Source: Pyxidicoccus trucidator (GTDB lineage Bacteria; Myxococcota; Myxococcia; Myxococcales; Myxococcaceae). From it: a stretch of DNA of 64,000 nucleotides. Position 1 is the first letter of the stretch. Every line of letters starts with the position of its first letter. The position numbers and the translations under genes are program-made. Shown here piece by piece: positions 1-7,616 of the stretch. The DNA is taken from positions 144,253-208,252 of the forward strand of contig NZ_JAAIXZ010000010.1 in NCBI RefSeq assembly GCF_010894435.1, written 5' to 3'. Under the pieces are notes generated by a model. It did no database searches, had not been told where the DNA came from, and saw only the letters and a list, made by a program, of their open reading frames with translations.

Positions 1-456
1 GGCGAAATGGCTCTCGCTATAGGAGATGCCATCGAACCTGGACCTGTCCGCGCCCTCCCACGAAGGCCCCGCCAGCAGGAAGCTGCCGCCGTCGTTCCCG
101 GTAGCCCGGGTGCCGATATAGCTGAAGTTGAAGGTGTAGAGATCGATCAACTGGAACGAGAAGTAGCGATCCTCCGGCGTCATGGGCGGAACGGTGAGCA
201 CCAGAGGCCCTGCCCTGAGATCGGCACAGATGAACGAGTAGGGGGTGTCGGAGTTCGGCGTCACGACGGCCGTGTCCTCCGGGGTGGCTACCCTGGGTAC
301 ATTGCAGATCTGGTTGAACGGGGCCTTGTAGTTCGGATTCTCTGTATCAATGGAGTAGGCGTAGAGCGTGTTGTAATTCTCTGAGAGAGGCCATCCATAC
401 AGGTAGGCATCCTTGACAATGGCACGCGCTTCTTCGGGGGTGGCTGTGATAGGCAT
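1..456 (-). CDS. DUF1254 protein, second tandem copy (partial, 3' end outside window)
   Basis: The minus-strand frame is open from an ATG at 456 to the window edge and gives the first 152 residues of a DUF1254-type protein. It is a near-identical copy of the N-terminal third of the gene at 576-1919: position 1 corresponds to 1464 and I count only about a dozen base differences with no net indel. Both copies share the same GAGGA ribosome site just before the ATG. Function is unknown; proteins with DUF1254 plus DUF1214 are widespread in bacteria. There is no signal peptide. Whether this copy keeps its DUF1214 half cannot be seen. High confidence in the open frame and the duplication. Confidence 0.8.
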   Translation of the reverse strand, partial: MPITATPEEARAIVKDAYLYGWPLSENYNTLYAYSIDTENPNYKAPFNQICNVPRVATPEDTAVVTPNSDTPYSFICADLRAGPLVLTVPPMTPEDRYFSFQLIDLYTFNFSYIGTRATGNDGGSFLLAGPSWEGADRSRFDGISYSESHFA

Positions 457-466
457 TATTTCCTCA
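1..466. repeat. Direct repeat, copy 1 (matches 1464-1929)
   Basis: The first 466 bases repeat 1464-1929 at a constant offset of 1463, from inside the DUF1254 gene through its start codon and ribosome site. Identity stops abruptly after the TTTCCTCA at 459-466. Roughly a dozen substitutions and no indels separate the copies, which indicates a fairly recent tandem gene duplication. Confidence 0.9.
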
Positions 467-575
467 AGTGGGGGTGAAACGTCCGCTGCCATAGGCAGGG
501 GGGACCTCGCGTCCTCGGGATGCACAAGGGGCATCCAGGCCGGGCACATGTCACCGAGCCTCAGTGGAGCGGGAC

Positions 576-1919
576 CTATCTCGCCGAGGTGTCCACTCGC
601 CGCACCGGGGGAGGGGTCCACTCGCCGTCGAGTGCGCTCCGCTCCGGGACGTAGAGCCGCATGCCCATGTAGAACGCTCCATCAGGGGTTGGCAGCCAGT
701 TCGGTTGCAACCCCTCGTTCGGAGCTTCTTTCTGGATGTAGAACGTGATTGAGTCGTCCTCCCCCCGCACGAACGAGTCCAGCATCGGCGAGTTCACCAG
801 ATAGCGATTGATGGGGTTGTCGACGAGCAGCTGGGTCTTGGCGTCATACATGGTGACGGACCAGAACGCCTTGGCCGGCGGGAGCTCGGTCAGGGTGAGC
901 GTGTATTGACTTGTCGAGGCGTCGAGTTTCTGCTCGTTCGCATCCACGCTGTAAACCGGGTAGAGCGCTTCCTCCTTGGAGTTTCCGTAGATGCCGAGCT
1001 TCGCCCCCGCGAAGCGGTACAGGTAGTTGTTGTTGAGGAAGTCCCTCGTGCCGAAGAAATCGCTGGTCTTCAGCTCGCCCGCGTCCACTTGTGCATTGAT
1101 CGCTTCGAATGCCTGCCAGGCATCGGCGATGCCTCCTTCAAAGGCCGCCAGCATTTCGGGGCTCAGGTCGTTCACATCGAACGGCAGGCCGGCGCCAACG
1201 CCGATCCGAGCGAACCGCTCCATCAAGCCCACCTCGGTGGGATTGGTGGGACAGAATTGGAGCATGAAATTGATGTTGCCGAACACCGCGGGTGTCTTGC
1301 CCGGGGCTCCGACGAGGGGGGCCGGCCACTTGATGGAGGGGGGGGAGGGCGGCGGCGGGGTGCCGAGAAACTGGCTCAGGGGCTGGACCTTGTACTGATT
1401 CTGGATTGCCTCGACGTTTGGCAGGTCGTTTGGATTGAAGAGCTGCGTGCGGACGGCCACGAAGGCGAAATGGCTCTCGCTATAGGAGATGCCATCGAAC
1501 CTGGACCTGTCCGCGCCCTCCCACGAAGGCCCCGCCAGCAGGAAGCTGCCGCCGTCGTTCCCGGTAGCCCGGGTGCCGATATAGCTGAAGTTGAAGGTGT
1601 AGAGATCGATCAACTGGAACGAGAAGTAGCGATCCTCCGGCGTCATGGGCGGAGCGGTGAGCACCAGAGGCTCTGCCCTGAGATCGGCCCAGATGAACGA
1701 GTAGGGGGTGTCGGAGTTCGGCGACACGATGGCCGTGTCCTCCGGGGTGAATACCCTGGGTACATTGCAGATCTGGTTGAACGGGGCCTTGTAGTTCGGA
1801 TTCTCCGTATCAATGGAGTAGGCGAAGAGTGTGTTGTAATTCTCTGAGAGAGGCCATCCATACAGGTAGGCATCCTTGACAATGGCACGCGCCTCTTCGG
1901 GGGTGGCTGTGATAGGCAT
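576..1919 (-). CDS. DUF1254/DUF1214 domain protein
   Basis: This gene encodes 447 residues, the usual length for the family. The N-terminal half (about 10-150, with the stretch AYLYGWPLSENYNTL and SNTPY-like SPNSDTPYSF) is DUF1254. The C-terminal part (about 340-430, with KAFWSVTMYD and a closing MGMRLYVPE) is DUF1214. No signal peptide or membrane segment is visible, so it is probably cytoplasmic, unlike many exported family members. A GAGGA ribosome site precedes the ATG. It lies directly upstream of its own partial copy (1-456), 119 bases apart, so the two form a tandem array on the minus strand. The biochemical role of the family is not established. Confidence 0.85.
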   Translation of the reverse strand: MPITATPEEARAIVKDAYLYGWPLSENYNTLFAYSIDTENPNYKAPFNQICNVPRVFTPEDTAIVSPNSDTPYSFIWADLRAEPLVLTAPPMTPEDRYFSFQLIDLYTFNFSYIGTRATGNDGGSFLLAGPSWEGADRSRFDGISYSESHFAFVAVRTQLFNPNDLPNVEAIQNQYKVQPLSQFLGTPPPPSPPSIKWPAPLVGAPGKTPAVFGNINFMLQFCPTNPTEVGLMERFARIGVGAGLPFDVNDLSPEMLAAFEGGIADAWQAFEAINAQVDAGELKTSDFFGTRDFLNNNYLYRFAGAKLGIYGNSKEEALYPVYSVDANEQKLDASTSQYTLTLTELPPAKAFWSVTMYDAKTQLLVDNPINRYLVNSPMLDSFVRGEDDSITFYIQKEAPNEGLQPNWLPTPDGAFYMGMRLYVPERSALDGEWTPPPVRRVDTSAR

Positions 1920-1929
1920 TATTTCCTCA
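1464..1929. repeat. Direct repeat, copy 2 (matches 1-466)
   Basis: Second member of the tandem duplication; it carries the 5' end of the intact DUF1254 gene. Homology ends 10 bases upstream of the start codon, so the two genes share a ribosome site but not a promoter. Confidence 0.9.
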
Positions 1930-2358
1930 GGTTTGCATTTCGTGACGCCTGCTTGACAGGGAGAGGCTCCCCACTCTCTATGCCGAAGTATCAGGAAGTG
2001 GATATGGGACCTTGTACCTATACGGCGGGCGGCTCAGTCCTGGTCCAGCCGGTCCACGAGCCGCACCAGCTCCGCGACCGAGCCCACTCCCAACTTCTGA
2101 ACTTCTGAACGACACGACCGCGGTGCACTTTGACGGTCTTCTCACTGGTGCCGAGCGCATAAGACGGATAGGGGCTGTGTTGAGGGTGGTGGGCTGGTGC
2201 AGAAGGGCCGAGGAGGGCTGATGCCGGGTGCCCCCGGGCTGTGCGCCGGGCCGGTGGGGAGGCCGTGCAGCCCCCTGGAGGCACACGCCGGCCCATGCGG
2301 CCCAAGCCGGGCGTCGGGGGGGAGTGGTGGGGTGCCCTCCCCTCACCAAGGAGACGCC
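1920..2358. other. Gene-free stretch with regulator remnant and kinase leader
   Basis: Apart from the regulator remnant (2027-2156) I see no gene here. 1930-2026 should hold the promoter of the minus-strand DUF1254 gene, and 2157-2358 that of the kinase at 2359. The second half is GC-rich with several short palindromic runs (for example around 2255-2275), but I could not pick out a convincing sigma-70 or sigma-54 promoter. The open frame continuing upstream of 2359 lacks a ribosome site and looks non-coding. Confidence 0.5.
2027..2156 (-). pseudogene. Broken HTH fragment of a FixJ-type response regulator
   Basis: Read on the minus strand, this stretch nearly repeats the last 125 or so bases of the response regulator at 4290-4904, including the HTH core GTSEKTVKVHRGRV and the TGA stop. 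It is inverted relative to that gene. An 8-base tandem duplication (ACTTCTGA at 2093-2100 and again at 2101-2108) shifts the frame in the middle of the recognition helix. The receiver domain is absent; similarity fades at about 2156. It is therefore a dead remnant of a second regulator copy. With the intact gene it forms an inverted repeat bracketing the sensor kinase gene. Confidence 0.8.
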
Positions 2359-4293
2359 ATGTCCCAGACTGCGTTGAAGTTCCTGCTGCCGTGCCTGCTG
2401 CTCACCACCACCACGTTCGCCGCGGGCTCGGCCGATGTGGTGGCCCAAGAGGCGCGTCCAGCCGGAAAGTCCGTGCTCCTGCTCGTCCCCGAGGACACGG
2501 CGCTTCCCGCCATGGCGATGCTCGTCTCCAGTCTCCGCTCCTCCCTGTGGGAGTCCTGGGGCGGCCCGGTCACCGTGGATGTCGAGAGCCTGGATCTGGG
2601 CTGGGCCAGCGGGTCTGAATACAAACGAGCACTGCGTTCCTGGTATCGGGTCAAGTACCGCGAGCGTCGGCCGGATGCACTCGTCACCTTCCGCACCGAC
2701 GCCATCCGCGTGAGCCTGGAGCTGCGCCAGGAGCTGTGGCCGGATATTCCCGTGGTCGCCCTCTCCGAGGAGAAGTGGCTGTGGGAGCAGTCACCTCGCC
2801 CGGAGCGAGTGGTGGGCCAGTGGCTGCATTACAACATGCTGGCCACGGCGGAGCTGGCCCTGCAGCTGATGCCCGGCACGCGGAGGCTGGCGCTCGTCAA
2901 CGGCTCCAGCTCCTGGGAGCAAGCGCAGCAGAAACAGTTCCTGCAAGAGCTGCAGCCCCTGCTGGCGCGGCGGGGGTTGGAGCTCATCGACCTGAGCGGC
3001 CTTCCGCTGGCTGAGATGCTCGAGCGCGTGGGGACCCTGCCGGCCGATACCGCCGTGCTCACGTTCACCTTCATGTCTGATTCCACCGGGAGGCCCTTCG
3101 TGCCGCGCGAGGTCGCGCGCATGCTGCTGGCCGCCAGCAACCGGCCGTGCTTCACCGTCCACGATACCGTCTTGGGCATGGGCTTCGTCGGCGGAGTGCT
3201 CATCAACTATGAGGCCGTCGGCCGACAATTGGGCATGCTCACCGCCCGCATGTTGCGCGGAGAGCAGGTTGGCTTCAGCACGCCCTTGGAGCCGGCGCCC
3301 GTGGACAGCGTGACTGTCGACGCCCGCGCGCTGCAGCGCTGGGGCATTGCCCGCGACAAAGTGCCTCCGGGGGTGCGGATCGCCTTCGAAGAGCCGTCCT
3401 TCTGGGAGCGCTATCGCTGGTATGTCCTGGGCGCCCTCACCATCATCGCCTTGCAGGCGCTGATGACCGGGGTGCTTGTGGTGGAGCGCCGCCGCCGCAT
3501 TCGCGCCCAGGCGGAGCTCAACGAGCGCCACCGCTTGGAGAAGCTCTCGGAGCTGGAGGCGCGCCGCACCCTGGAACAGCTGGCCCACGTCGGCCGGGTG
3601 GCGGCCCTGGGCGAAATGGCCGCCTCGCTGGCCCACGAGCTCAACCAGCCCCTGGCCGCGATCCTCACCAACGCTCAGGCCGCGCGCCGCCTGCTGGATG
3701 CCACCCCAGCGGAGCTGGGCGAGGTGCGAGAAGCCCTCGGGGACATCATCTCCGACGACAAGCGGGCGGGCGAGGTCATCCGCCGCATGCGCACGCTGCT
3801 CAAGAAGGGGGAGCCCCAGTATGAGTTCCACTCCCTGAACGAGCTGGTCCGCGAGATGGCACGCATGGTGGTCAATGACATGCTGCTGCGCGGCGCGGAC
3901 CTGCATCTGGTGCTGACCCCGTCTCTGCCCGCCGTGCGGGGGGATGGCATCCAGCTCCAGCAGGTGGTGCTCAACCTGCTCGTCAATGCCCTGGATGCCA
4001 TGGCCGATGTCCCCGCGGGCCAGCGCCAGGTCTGGGTGCGCACCACCTCCACGGGCCAGGAGCAGGTGGAGCTGAGCGTGCAGGACTCGGGAGGAGGCAT
4101 CGAGCCGTCGCGGCTGCCCCTCATCTTCGAGCCCTTCTACTCCACCAAGGAGCAAGGGCTGGGGATGGGGCTGTCCATCAGCCGCTCCATCGTCGAGGCG
4201 CACGGCGGCCAGCTCCAAGCCGAGAGCCCCCCTGGGCAAGGGGCTCTGTTACGGTGCCTCCTTCCTGCTGCCACCTCGGGTTTGCCGTCATGA
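2359..4293 (+). CDS. Membrane sensor histidine kinase with periplasmic-binding-protein-like sensor
   Basis: 644 residues from the ATG at 2359, chosen because AAGGAGA sits 5 bases upstream and a signal peptide follows (LLPCLLLTTTTFAAG). Residues about 30-345 resemble an ABC-type periplasmic substrate-binding fold. One membrane helix lies at about 353-377 (VLGALTIIALQALMTG), followed by a short coiled coil. The H-box LAHELNQPLA carries the phospho-acceptor His at about 426. The N-box NLLVNALDAM, DSGGG and GLGMGLSIS form an intact ATPase. The layout is DctB/FixL-like. Its stop overlaps the ATG of the FixJ-type regulator (ATGA), so the pair is translationally coupled. The ligand is unknown. Confidence 0.9.
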   Translation: MSQTALKFLLPCLLLTTTTFAAGSADVVAQEARPAGKSVLLLVPEDTALPAMAMLVSSLRSSLWESWGGPVTVDVESLDLGWASGSEYKRALRSWYRVKYRERRPDALVTFRTDAIRVSLELRQELWPDIPVVALSEEKWLWEQSPRPERVVGQWLHYNMLATAELALQLMPGTRRLALVNGSSSWEQAQQKQFLQELQPLLARRGLELIDLSGLPLAEMLERVGTLPADTAVLTFTFMSDSTGRPFVPREVARMLLAASNRPCFTVHDTVLGMGFVGGVLINYEAVGRQLGMLTARMLRGEQVGFSTPLEPAPVDSVTVDARALQRWGIARDKVPPGVRIAFEEPSFWERYRWYVLGALTIIALQALMTGVLVVERRRRIRAQAELNERHRLEKLSELEARRTLEQLAHVGRVAALGEMAASLAHELNQPLAAILTNAQAARRLLDATPAELGEVREALGDIISDDKRAGEVIRRMRTLLKKGEPQYEFHSLNELVREMARMVVNDMLLRGADLHLVLTPSLPAVRGDGIQLQQVVLNLLVNALDAMADVPAGQRQVWVRTTSTGQEQVELSVQDSGGGIEPSRLPLIFEPFYSTKEQGLGMGLSISRSIVEAHGGQLQAESPPGQGALLRCLLPAATSGLPS

Positions 4294-4904
4294 CTCACGC
4301 CCCCGCCACCATCTTCCTCGTGGACGATGACGACTCCATGCTGCGGGGCCTGGGGCGGCTCCTCAAGGCCGCTGGCTATGCCACCCGGCCCTTCGCCTCG
4401 CCCTCGAAGTTCCTCGCACAGCTCCCCGGCGACACGCCGGGTTGCGCCGTGTTGGACCTGCGCATGCCAGGGCTGAACGGGCTGGAGCTGCAGCAGGCCA
4501 TGGCGCGAAGCGACTGCCACCTGCCTGTCATCTTCATCTCTGGCCACGGGGACGTCCCTGCCAGCGTCAAGGCCATGAAGTCCGGAGCCGTGGACTTCCT
4601 CCTGAAGCCCTTTGATGAGCAACAATTGCTCGACGCCATCACCCAAGCCCTGGCGAAGGATGCGGCCGCCCGCGCCGCCCGCGCCGAGGCAAACTCTCTG
4701 CGGACCCGTCATGCCGCCCTCACCCCCCGGGAGCGCGAGGTGTGCGCTCTAGTGTCCCAGGGCCTGCCCAACAAGCTCATCGCAGAGCAGCTCGGCACCA
4801 GTGAGAAGACCGTCAAAGTGCACCGCGGCCGTGTCATTCACAAGTTGGGAGTGGGCTCGGTCGCGGAGCTGGTACGGCTCGTGGACCGGCTGGCTCAGGA
4901 CTGA
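4290..4904 (+). CDS. FixJ/NarL-type response regulator
   Basis: 204 residues: an N-terminal receiver with the acidic pair DDDD near residue 13, phospho-acceptor Asp at about 56 (VLDLRMPG), Thr/Ser switch region FISGHG and the conserved Lys in LLKPFD. A short linker leads to a C-terminal LuxR-type HTH (LTPREREVCALVSQG, GTSEKTVKVHRGRV). It is the cognate regulator of the upstream kinase, whose stop codon its ATG overlaps. Targets cannot be read from the sequence. A broken second copy of its HTH end lies inverted at 2027-2156. Confidence 0.92.
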   Translation: MTHAPATIFLVDDDDSMLRGLGRLLKAAGYATRPFASPSKFLAQLPGDTPGCAVLDLRMPGLNGLELQQAMARSDCHLPVIFISGHGDVPASVKAMKSGAVDFLLKPFDEQQLLDAITQALAKDAAARAARAEANSLRTRHAALTPREREVCALVSQGLPNKLIAEQLGTSEKTVKVHRGRVIHKLGVGSVAELVRLVDRLAQD

Positions 4905-5017
4905 GCCGCCTGCCCAGGGCGCGCTCCCATCAGGTGCGTGGCAGGGGCCTGGGCCTGTTGCTGATCTCGCCTCTTCTGGTCGGACATGACCAGGCGCACG
5001 GCAGGTGGAGGCGCGGC

Positions 5018-5239
5018 ATGAGCAGGGACAGGCAGACGGCGACGGTGCGGGTGCGCGTGATGGTGGAGGTGACGCTCAACGCCAGATGGGGGAGCGACTG
5101 CACCATCGGGCAGGTCCACGACCAGGGAACCAGAGAGGCCGTGGCGCACGTCCAGGGCCGGCTCGCGACTGCCACTGGTGTCCGCGTCCTGGAGGCGACT
5201 GCTTGCGACATGGTGGTCCGCTCGGAGGACAAGCCGTGA
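5018..5239 (+). CDS. Small conserved hypothetical protein
   Basis: 73 residues from the ATG at 5018, preceded by GTGGAG. The protein is mixed alpha/beta-looking (runs such as TVRVRVMVEVTL) with no signal or membrane segment. I do not recognise its family. Its stop TGA overlaps the GTG start of the following Ntn-hydrolase pseudogene, so the two were once translationally coupled and probably belong to one phage-type module. The function is unknown, and with its partner broken it may be decaying. Confidence 0.55.
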   Translation: MSRDRQTATVRVRVMVEVTLNARWGSDCTIGQVHDQGTREAVAHVQGRLATATGVRVLEATACDMVVRSEDKP

Positions 5240-5687
5240 CGTGCATTGCTGGGGCGGTGCACGGTGGCCGCATCTACATCGGCGGAGACAGCGCGGGCGT
5301 AGGCGGGTACGACCTCACCGTCCGGCGAGACGTGAAGGTGTTCCGCAACGGGCCCTTCGTCCTCGGCTTCACCAGCAGCTTCCGCCTGGGCCAGCTCCTG
5401 GCGCATGCCTTCGCCCGCCTCCGGTGCCGAAGAAGCGCGGGGCGCTGGAGCGGTACATGGTGGTGGACTTCGTGGACTCGCTGCGCGCCACGCTGAAGGA
5501 GCGCGGCTGGGCCCGGAACACGCAGGTGAATAACCAGGAGGAGGGCGGACACTTCCTCGTGGGCTTTGCCGGGCGGCTCCTCCACGTCGAGGCAGACTTC
5601 CAGGTGGGCGAGGCCCGGGACGGCTTCGACGCGGTGGGGTGCGGCTCCGAGGCCGCTCGGGGCGCCCTGTTCGCGACGTCGCACTGA
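5236..5687 (+). pseudogene. Ntn-hydrolase (proteasome-like) phage-type gene, frameshifted
   Basis: From a GTG at 5236 the frame reads TCIAGAVHGGRIYIGGDSAG and then VFRNGPFVLGFTSSFRLGQ, the N-terminal signature of proteasome-like Ntn-hydrolases that I associate with actinophages and other phages. At about 5411-5425 the frame breaks. The homologous continuation (RYMVVDFVDSLRATL, GGHFLVGFAGRL, DGFDAVGCGSEAARG) lies in the adjacent frame and stops at 5685-5687, short of the expected C-terminus. A frameshift plus truncation makes a functional product unlikely. The possible catalytic Thr directly after the start is still present. Its phage-like affiliation fits the surrounding accessory DNA. Confidence 0.72.
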
Positions 5688-5695
5688 TGGACGCC

Positions 5696-6112
5696 CTACC
5701 AAACAAGGCGTCCCACCCCACCATGAACGACGAGGCCATCGTCGTTCATGAAGTGCCAGTTCTCGTAAGGACCATCTGGCACGACGAGTTCACGCCCATC
5801 CTCGAATCGCACGCTCAGCGCGCCGTGCCTGCTGGCGAAGGCTGAGAGGATGGGAACACAAAGGAATGCCTCAAGGACGTTGAGGGCGCCAGGCTCTCGT
5901 GGGGAGAACACGTCCGCGACGCCGGACACCTTGACATGAAACTCTCCGTGAATGTCCAAGGTGCTCTGCTTCGGGTCATCGAACCGGAGTCGGGGAAGCC
6001 CCTCGGAGAGAACTTCGACGATGTGGCAGTGCTCGACTGGAACGCGGAAGTGCTTGCCTGCACGTTCGAGCTGACGGGCTTGTGGGGACATAGCGCCACA
6101 GCCTATCCGCAT
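5696..6112 (-). CDS. DUF6188 family protein
   Basis: 138 residues. The pattern LRFDDPKQSTLDIHGEF, then LSVRFEDGRELVVPDG and YENWHF, ending in GGVGRLVW, matches what I recall of DUF6188. These small proteins often occur near toxin and immunity genes and are plausible immunity factors. The ATG at 6112 has GGGG just upstream; an ATG at 6091 is also possible. It is divergent from the Tox-REase-5 gene that starts at 6171, and base composition here is lower in G+C than in the flanking core genes. The role as an immunity protein is inference from the neighbourhood. Confidence 0.65.
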   Translation of the reverse strand: MRIGCGAMSPQARQLERAGKHFRVPVEHCHIVEVLSEGLPRLRFDDPKQSTLDIHGEFHVKVSGVADVFSPREPGALNVLEAFLCVPILSAFASRHGALSVRFEDGRELVVPDGPYENWHFMNDDGLVVHGGVGRLVW

Positions 6113-6170
6113 CTAACCCCCTGCAGTGCGTGTTCCGGGGCAAGCCCAGTGGGGACCGGCGAAGGAGTCG

Positions 6171-6548
6171 ATGTCCCCGCGTGCGCGTCGCTACCAGGAA
6201 CAGATCACAGGACACTCAGCGGACGCTGCATACTGGGTCGGCGGTGTGGGCAAGAACAGCGGAGGCGTGAAGTTCGACGGGTTCAAGGACGGCGTGCTAC
6301 TGGAAGCCAAGGGGCAGGGCTATGCCAACAAGTTCCTGGACGACCTCACGCCCAAAATCTGGTTCGAGAAGTCGGGGGCAAAGGCCCTCATTGAACAAGC
6401 GCAGAGACAGATCAGGGCCGCCAAGCACACGGGCGCAAAAATCCGGTGGCATGTAGCCGAGAGCAAGACGGCGGAGGCGATCAAGGAGTTGTTCAAGGGA
6501 AGAGGCATCCTTGAGATTGACGTCGTATTCACCCCTCCGCTGCCGTAA
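6171..6548 (+). CDS. Tox-REase-5 nuclease toxin domain, stand-alone
   Basis: 125 residues from the ATG at 6171, which has GAAGGAG 4 bases upstream. The sequence ITGHSADAAYWVGG, VKFDGFKDGVLLEAKGQGYA, IRWHVAES and the closing VVFTPPLP fits the restriction-endonuclease-fold toxin family Tox-REase-5. The Asp-Gly...Glu-Ala-Lys (DGFKDGVLLEAK) is the expected catalytic core. Such domains normally form the C-terminal tip of large exported polymorphic toxins; here only the toxin module is present, with no export domain. The Imm52 gene follows 13 bases downstream, so this looks like a detached cassette, either an orphan module or a recombination donor. Nuclease activity is inferred from the family. Confidence 0.78.
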   Translation: MSPRARRYQEQITGHSADAAYWVGGVGKNSGGVKFDGFKDGVLLEAKGQGYANKFLDDLTPKIWFEKSGAKALIEQAQRQIRAAKHTGAKIRWHVAESKTAEAIKELFKGRGILEIDVVFTPPLP

Positions 6549-6561
6549 GGAGCCTTGGAGA

Positions 6562-7278
6562 ATGAACGAGAAATATTATGCGGGTGCTTATTGGGGCGCG
6601 CGAAGGGAGTCCCCGGAGGAATGCGCCCGGCGCTTGGAGATTCTCCTGGTGAGCCTCCCCGCCGTCGATTCATCCTTTGCTCGATGGTTCCGGCCGGGCA
6701 AGTCGCGCAAAGATGCACTGACGCGACCCATCGAGCCTATGCGCGCTGAGTTGGAGAAACTCGTTCGCCGAGGCAAGGACCGCGTATTTGAAGACCTTGG
6801 GTTTCGGCTCAGCGCATGGAATGGTGTGGGTGACGACTACGATGCTAGTGGGTTCGACCTTACGTGCGGCGGCTACACAGATGCAGTGAACAACTTTTGT
6901 TTTTTCCAACTGCCCGGGCGCGGGCCAAACGCGGACCGGGTCGTGACTGCTCCCGTTCTAAGCGGGCTCGTAAAGAGCATGGCGATGGCTTGGGAGCCGG
7001 ATTGCGCTGTTGCGACTTCCTCAGCTCATCGGGACTTGGTGTCGGAAAGTCCCAAGCCAGGAACGTTCGTAGGCTGGGTCATGTACCTGTCAGCCCGGCG
7101 CGGTACGGTGCCACCGCTCCCCGGTCCCGTGCGCATCGAGCCAATCGAGGACAAGGGGACTCTCATCGTCCTGACCCCCGAGCGCTTCACGGCAGCCAAC
7201 CCGGAGCATGTGGCGCTAGCCGAGCGCGTGGGTGAGCTGCTGGCCCGGGCCGGACTCATGCAGCCCGTCACGCCCTGA
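6562..7278 (+). CDS. Imm52 immunity protein
   Basis: 238 residues from the ATG at 6562 (TAAGGAG and GGAG upstream). The opening MNEKYYAGAYWGARRESPEE and later GGYTDAVNNFCFFQLP and FVGWVMYLS match immunity protein 52, the usual partner of Tox-REase-5. It would bind and neutralise the neighbouring nuclease in the cytoplasm. The first half uses more A/T-ending codons (for example AAATATTAT near the start) than the core genes around it, consistent with horizontal acquisition. Confidence 0.8.
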   Translation: MNEKYYAGAYWGARRESPEECARRLEILLVSLPAVDSSFARWFRPGKSRKDALTRPIEPMRAELEKLVRRGKDRVFEDLGFRLSAWNGVGDDYDASGFDLTCGGYTDAVNNFCFFQLPGRGPNADRVVTAPVLSGLVKSMAMAWEPDCAVATSSAHRDLVSESPKPGTFVGWVMYLSARRGTVPPLPGPVRIEPIEDKGTLIVLTPERFTAANPEHVALAERVGELLARAGLMQPVTP

Positions 7279-7616
7279 CCCGCCGTCCGTTCAGCGCGGC
7301 GCTGGCGGGGCCGCATGTGTCCTCGGTGTGCCCTCCAGCGGGGTTGGAGGGGAACATGAGGGAACGGGGTGGGACGGGGCGGGTGGAAGAACCTGAGGAG
7401 AAGCAAGGCGATAGTGGGTAGCAGCGCGTCCTGCTTGGGGTTTGCTATCGCCCTGCCCACGGATTCAAGTCCCGTACTCCTCGCCGATAGACGGGCCAGG
7501 AATCGAGAGGGTCGCTTGGGTCGGTGCGGCCTGGAGGGCAGGCAGGCGGCCACTCGGGCGGGGCCCGGTCTACGTCGCCGCTGCAGTGGCCGGGCACCCT
7601 GATAGCTTCAAGGGCC
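7279..7616. other. Gene-free stretch between toxin cassette and recD2
   Basis: No convincing reading frame. The stretch holds a cluster of nested complementary segments at 7395-7482 (listed separately), and its remainder should include the recD2 promoter. The open frame that continues upstream of the recD2 start has no ribosome site. Confidence 0.5.
7395..7482 (+). ncRNA. Candidate structured RNA with a tRNA-like 3' end
   Basis: GAGGAG (7395-7400) can pair with CTCCTC (7477-7482), enclosing two hairpins. One is GGCGATAG (7407-7414) with CTATCGCC (7445-7452), with AGCAG/CTGCT (7420-7424/7431-7435) nested inside and several possible G-U pairs between them. The other is ACGG (7459-7462) with CCGT (7472-7475) around a loop containing TTCAAGT, which resembles a tRNA T-arm. 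The 88-base whole is not a recognisable tRNA: I find no proper D-arm or anticodon arm. It may be a leader RNA, a decayed tRNA used as an integration site, or chance in GC-rich DNA. Confidence 0.3.

Noticed and set aside
2791-4239. Minus-strand frame of 482 codons opposite the sensor kinase
   Set aside because: Same compositional effect; the kinase motifs on the plus strand are complete.
7395-7482. Complete tRNA gene
   Set aside because: The T-arm-like TTCAAGT and matching ends are suggestive, but no D-arm or anticodon arm is present; I keep it only as a structured-RNA candidate.
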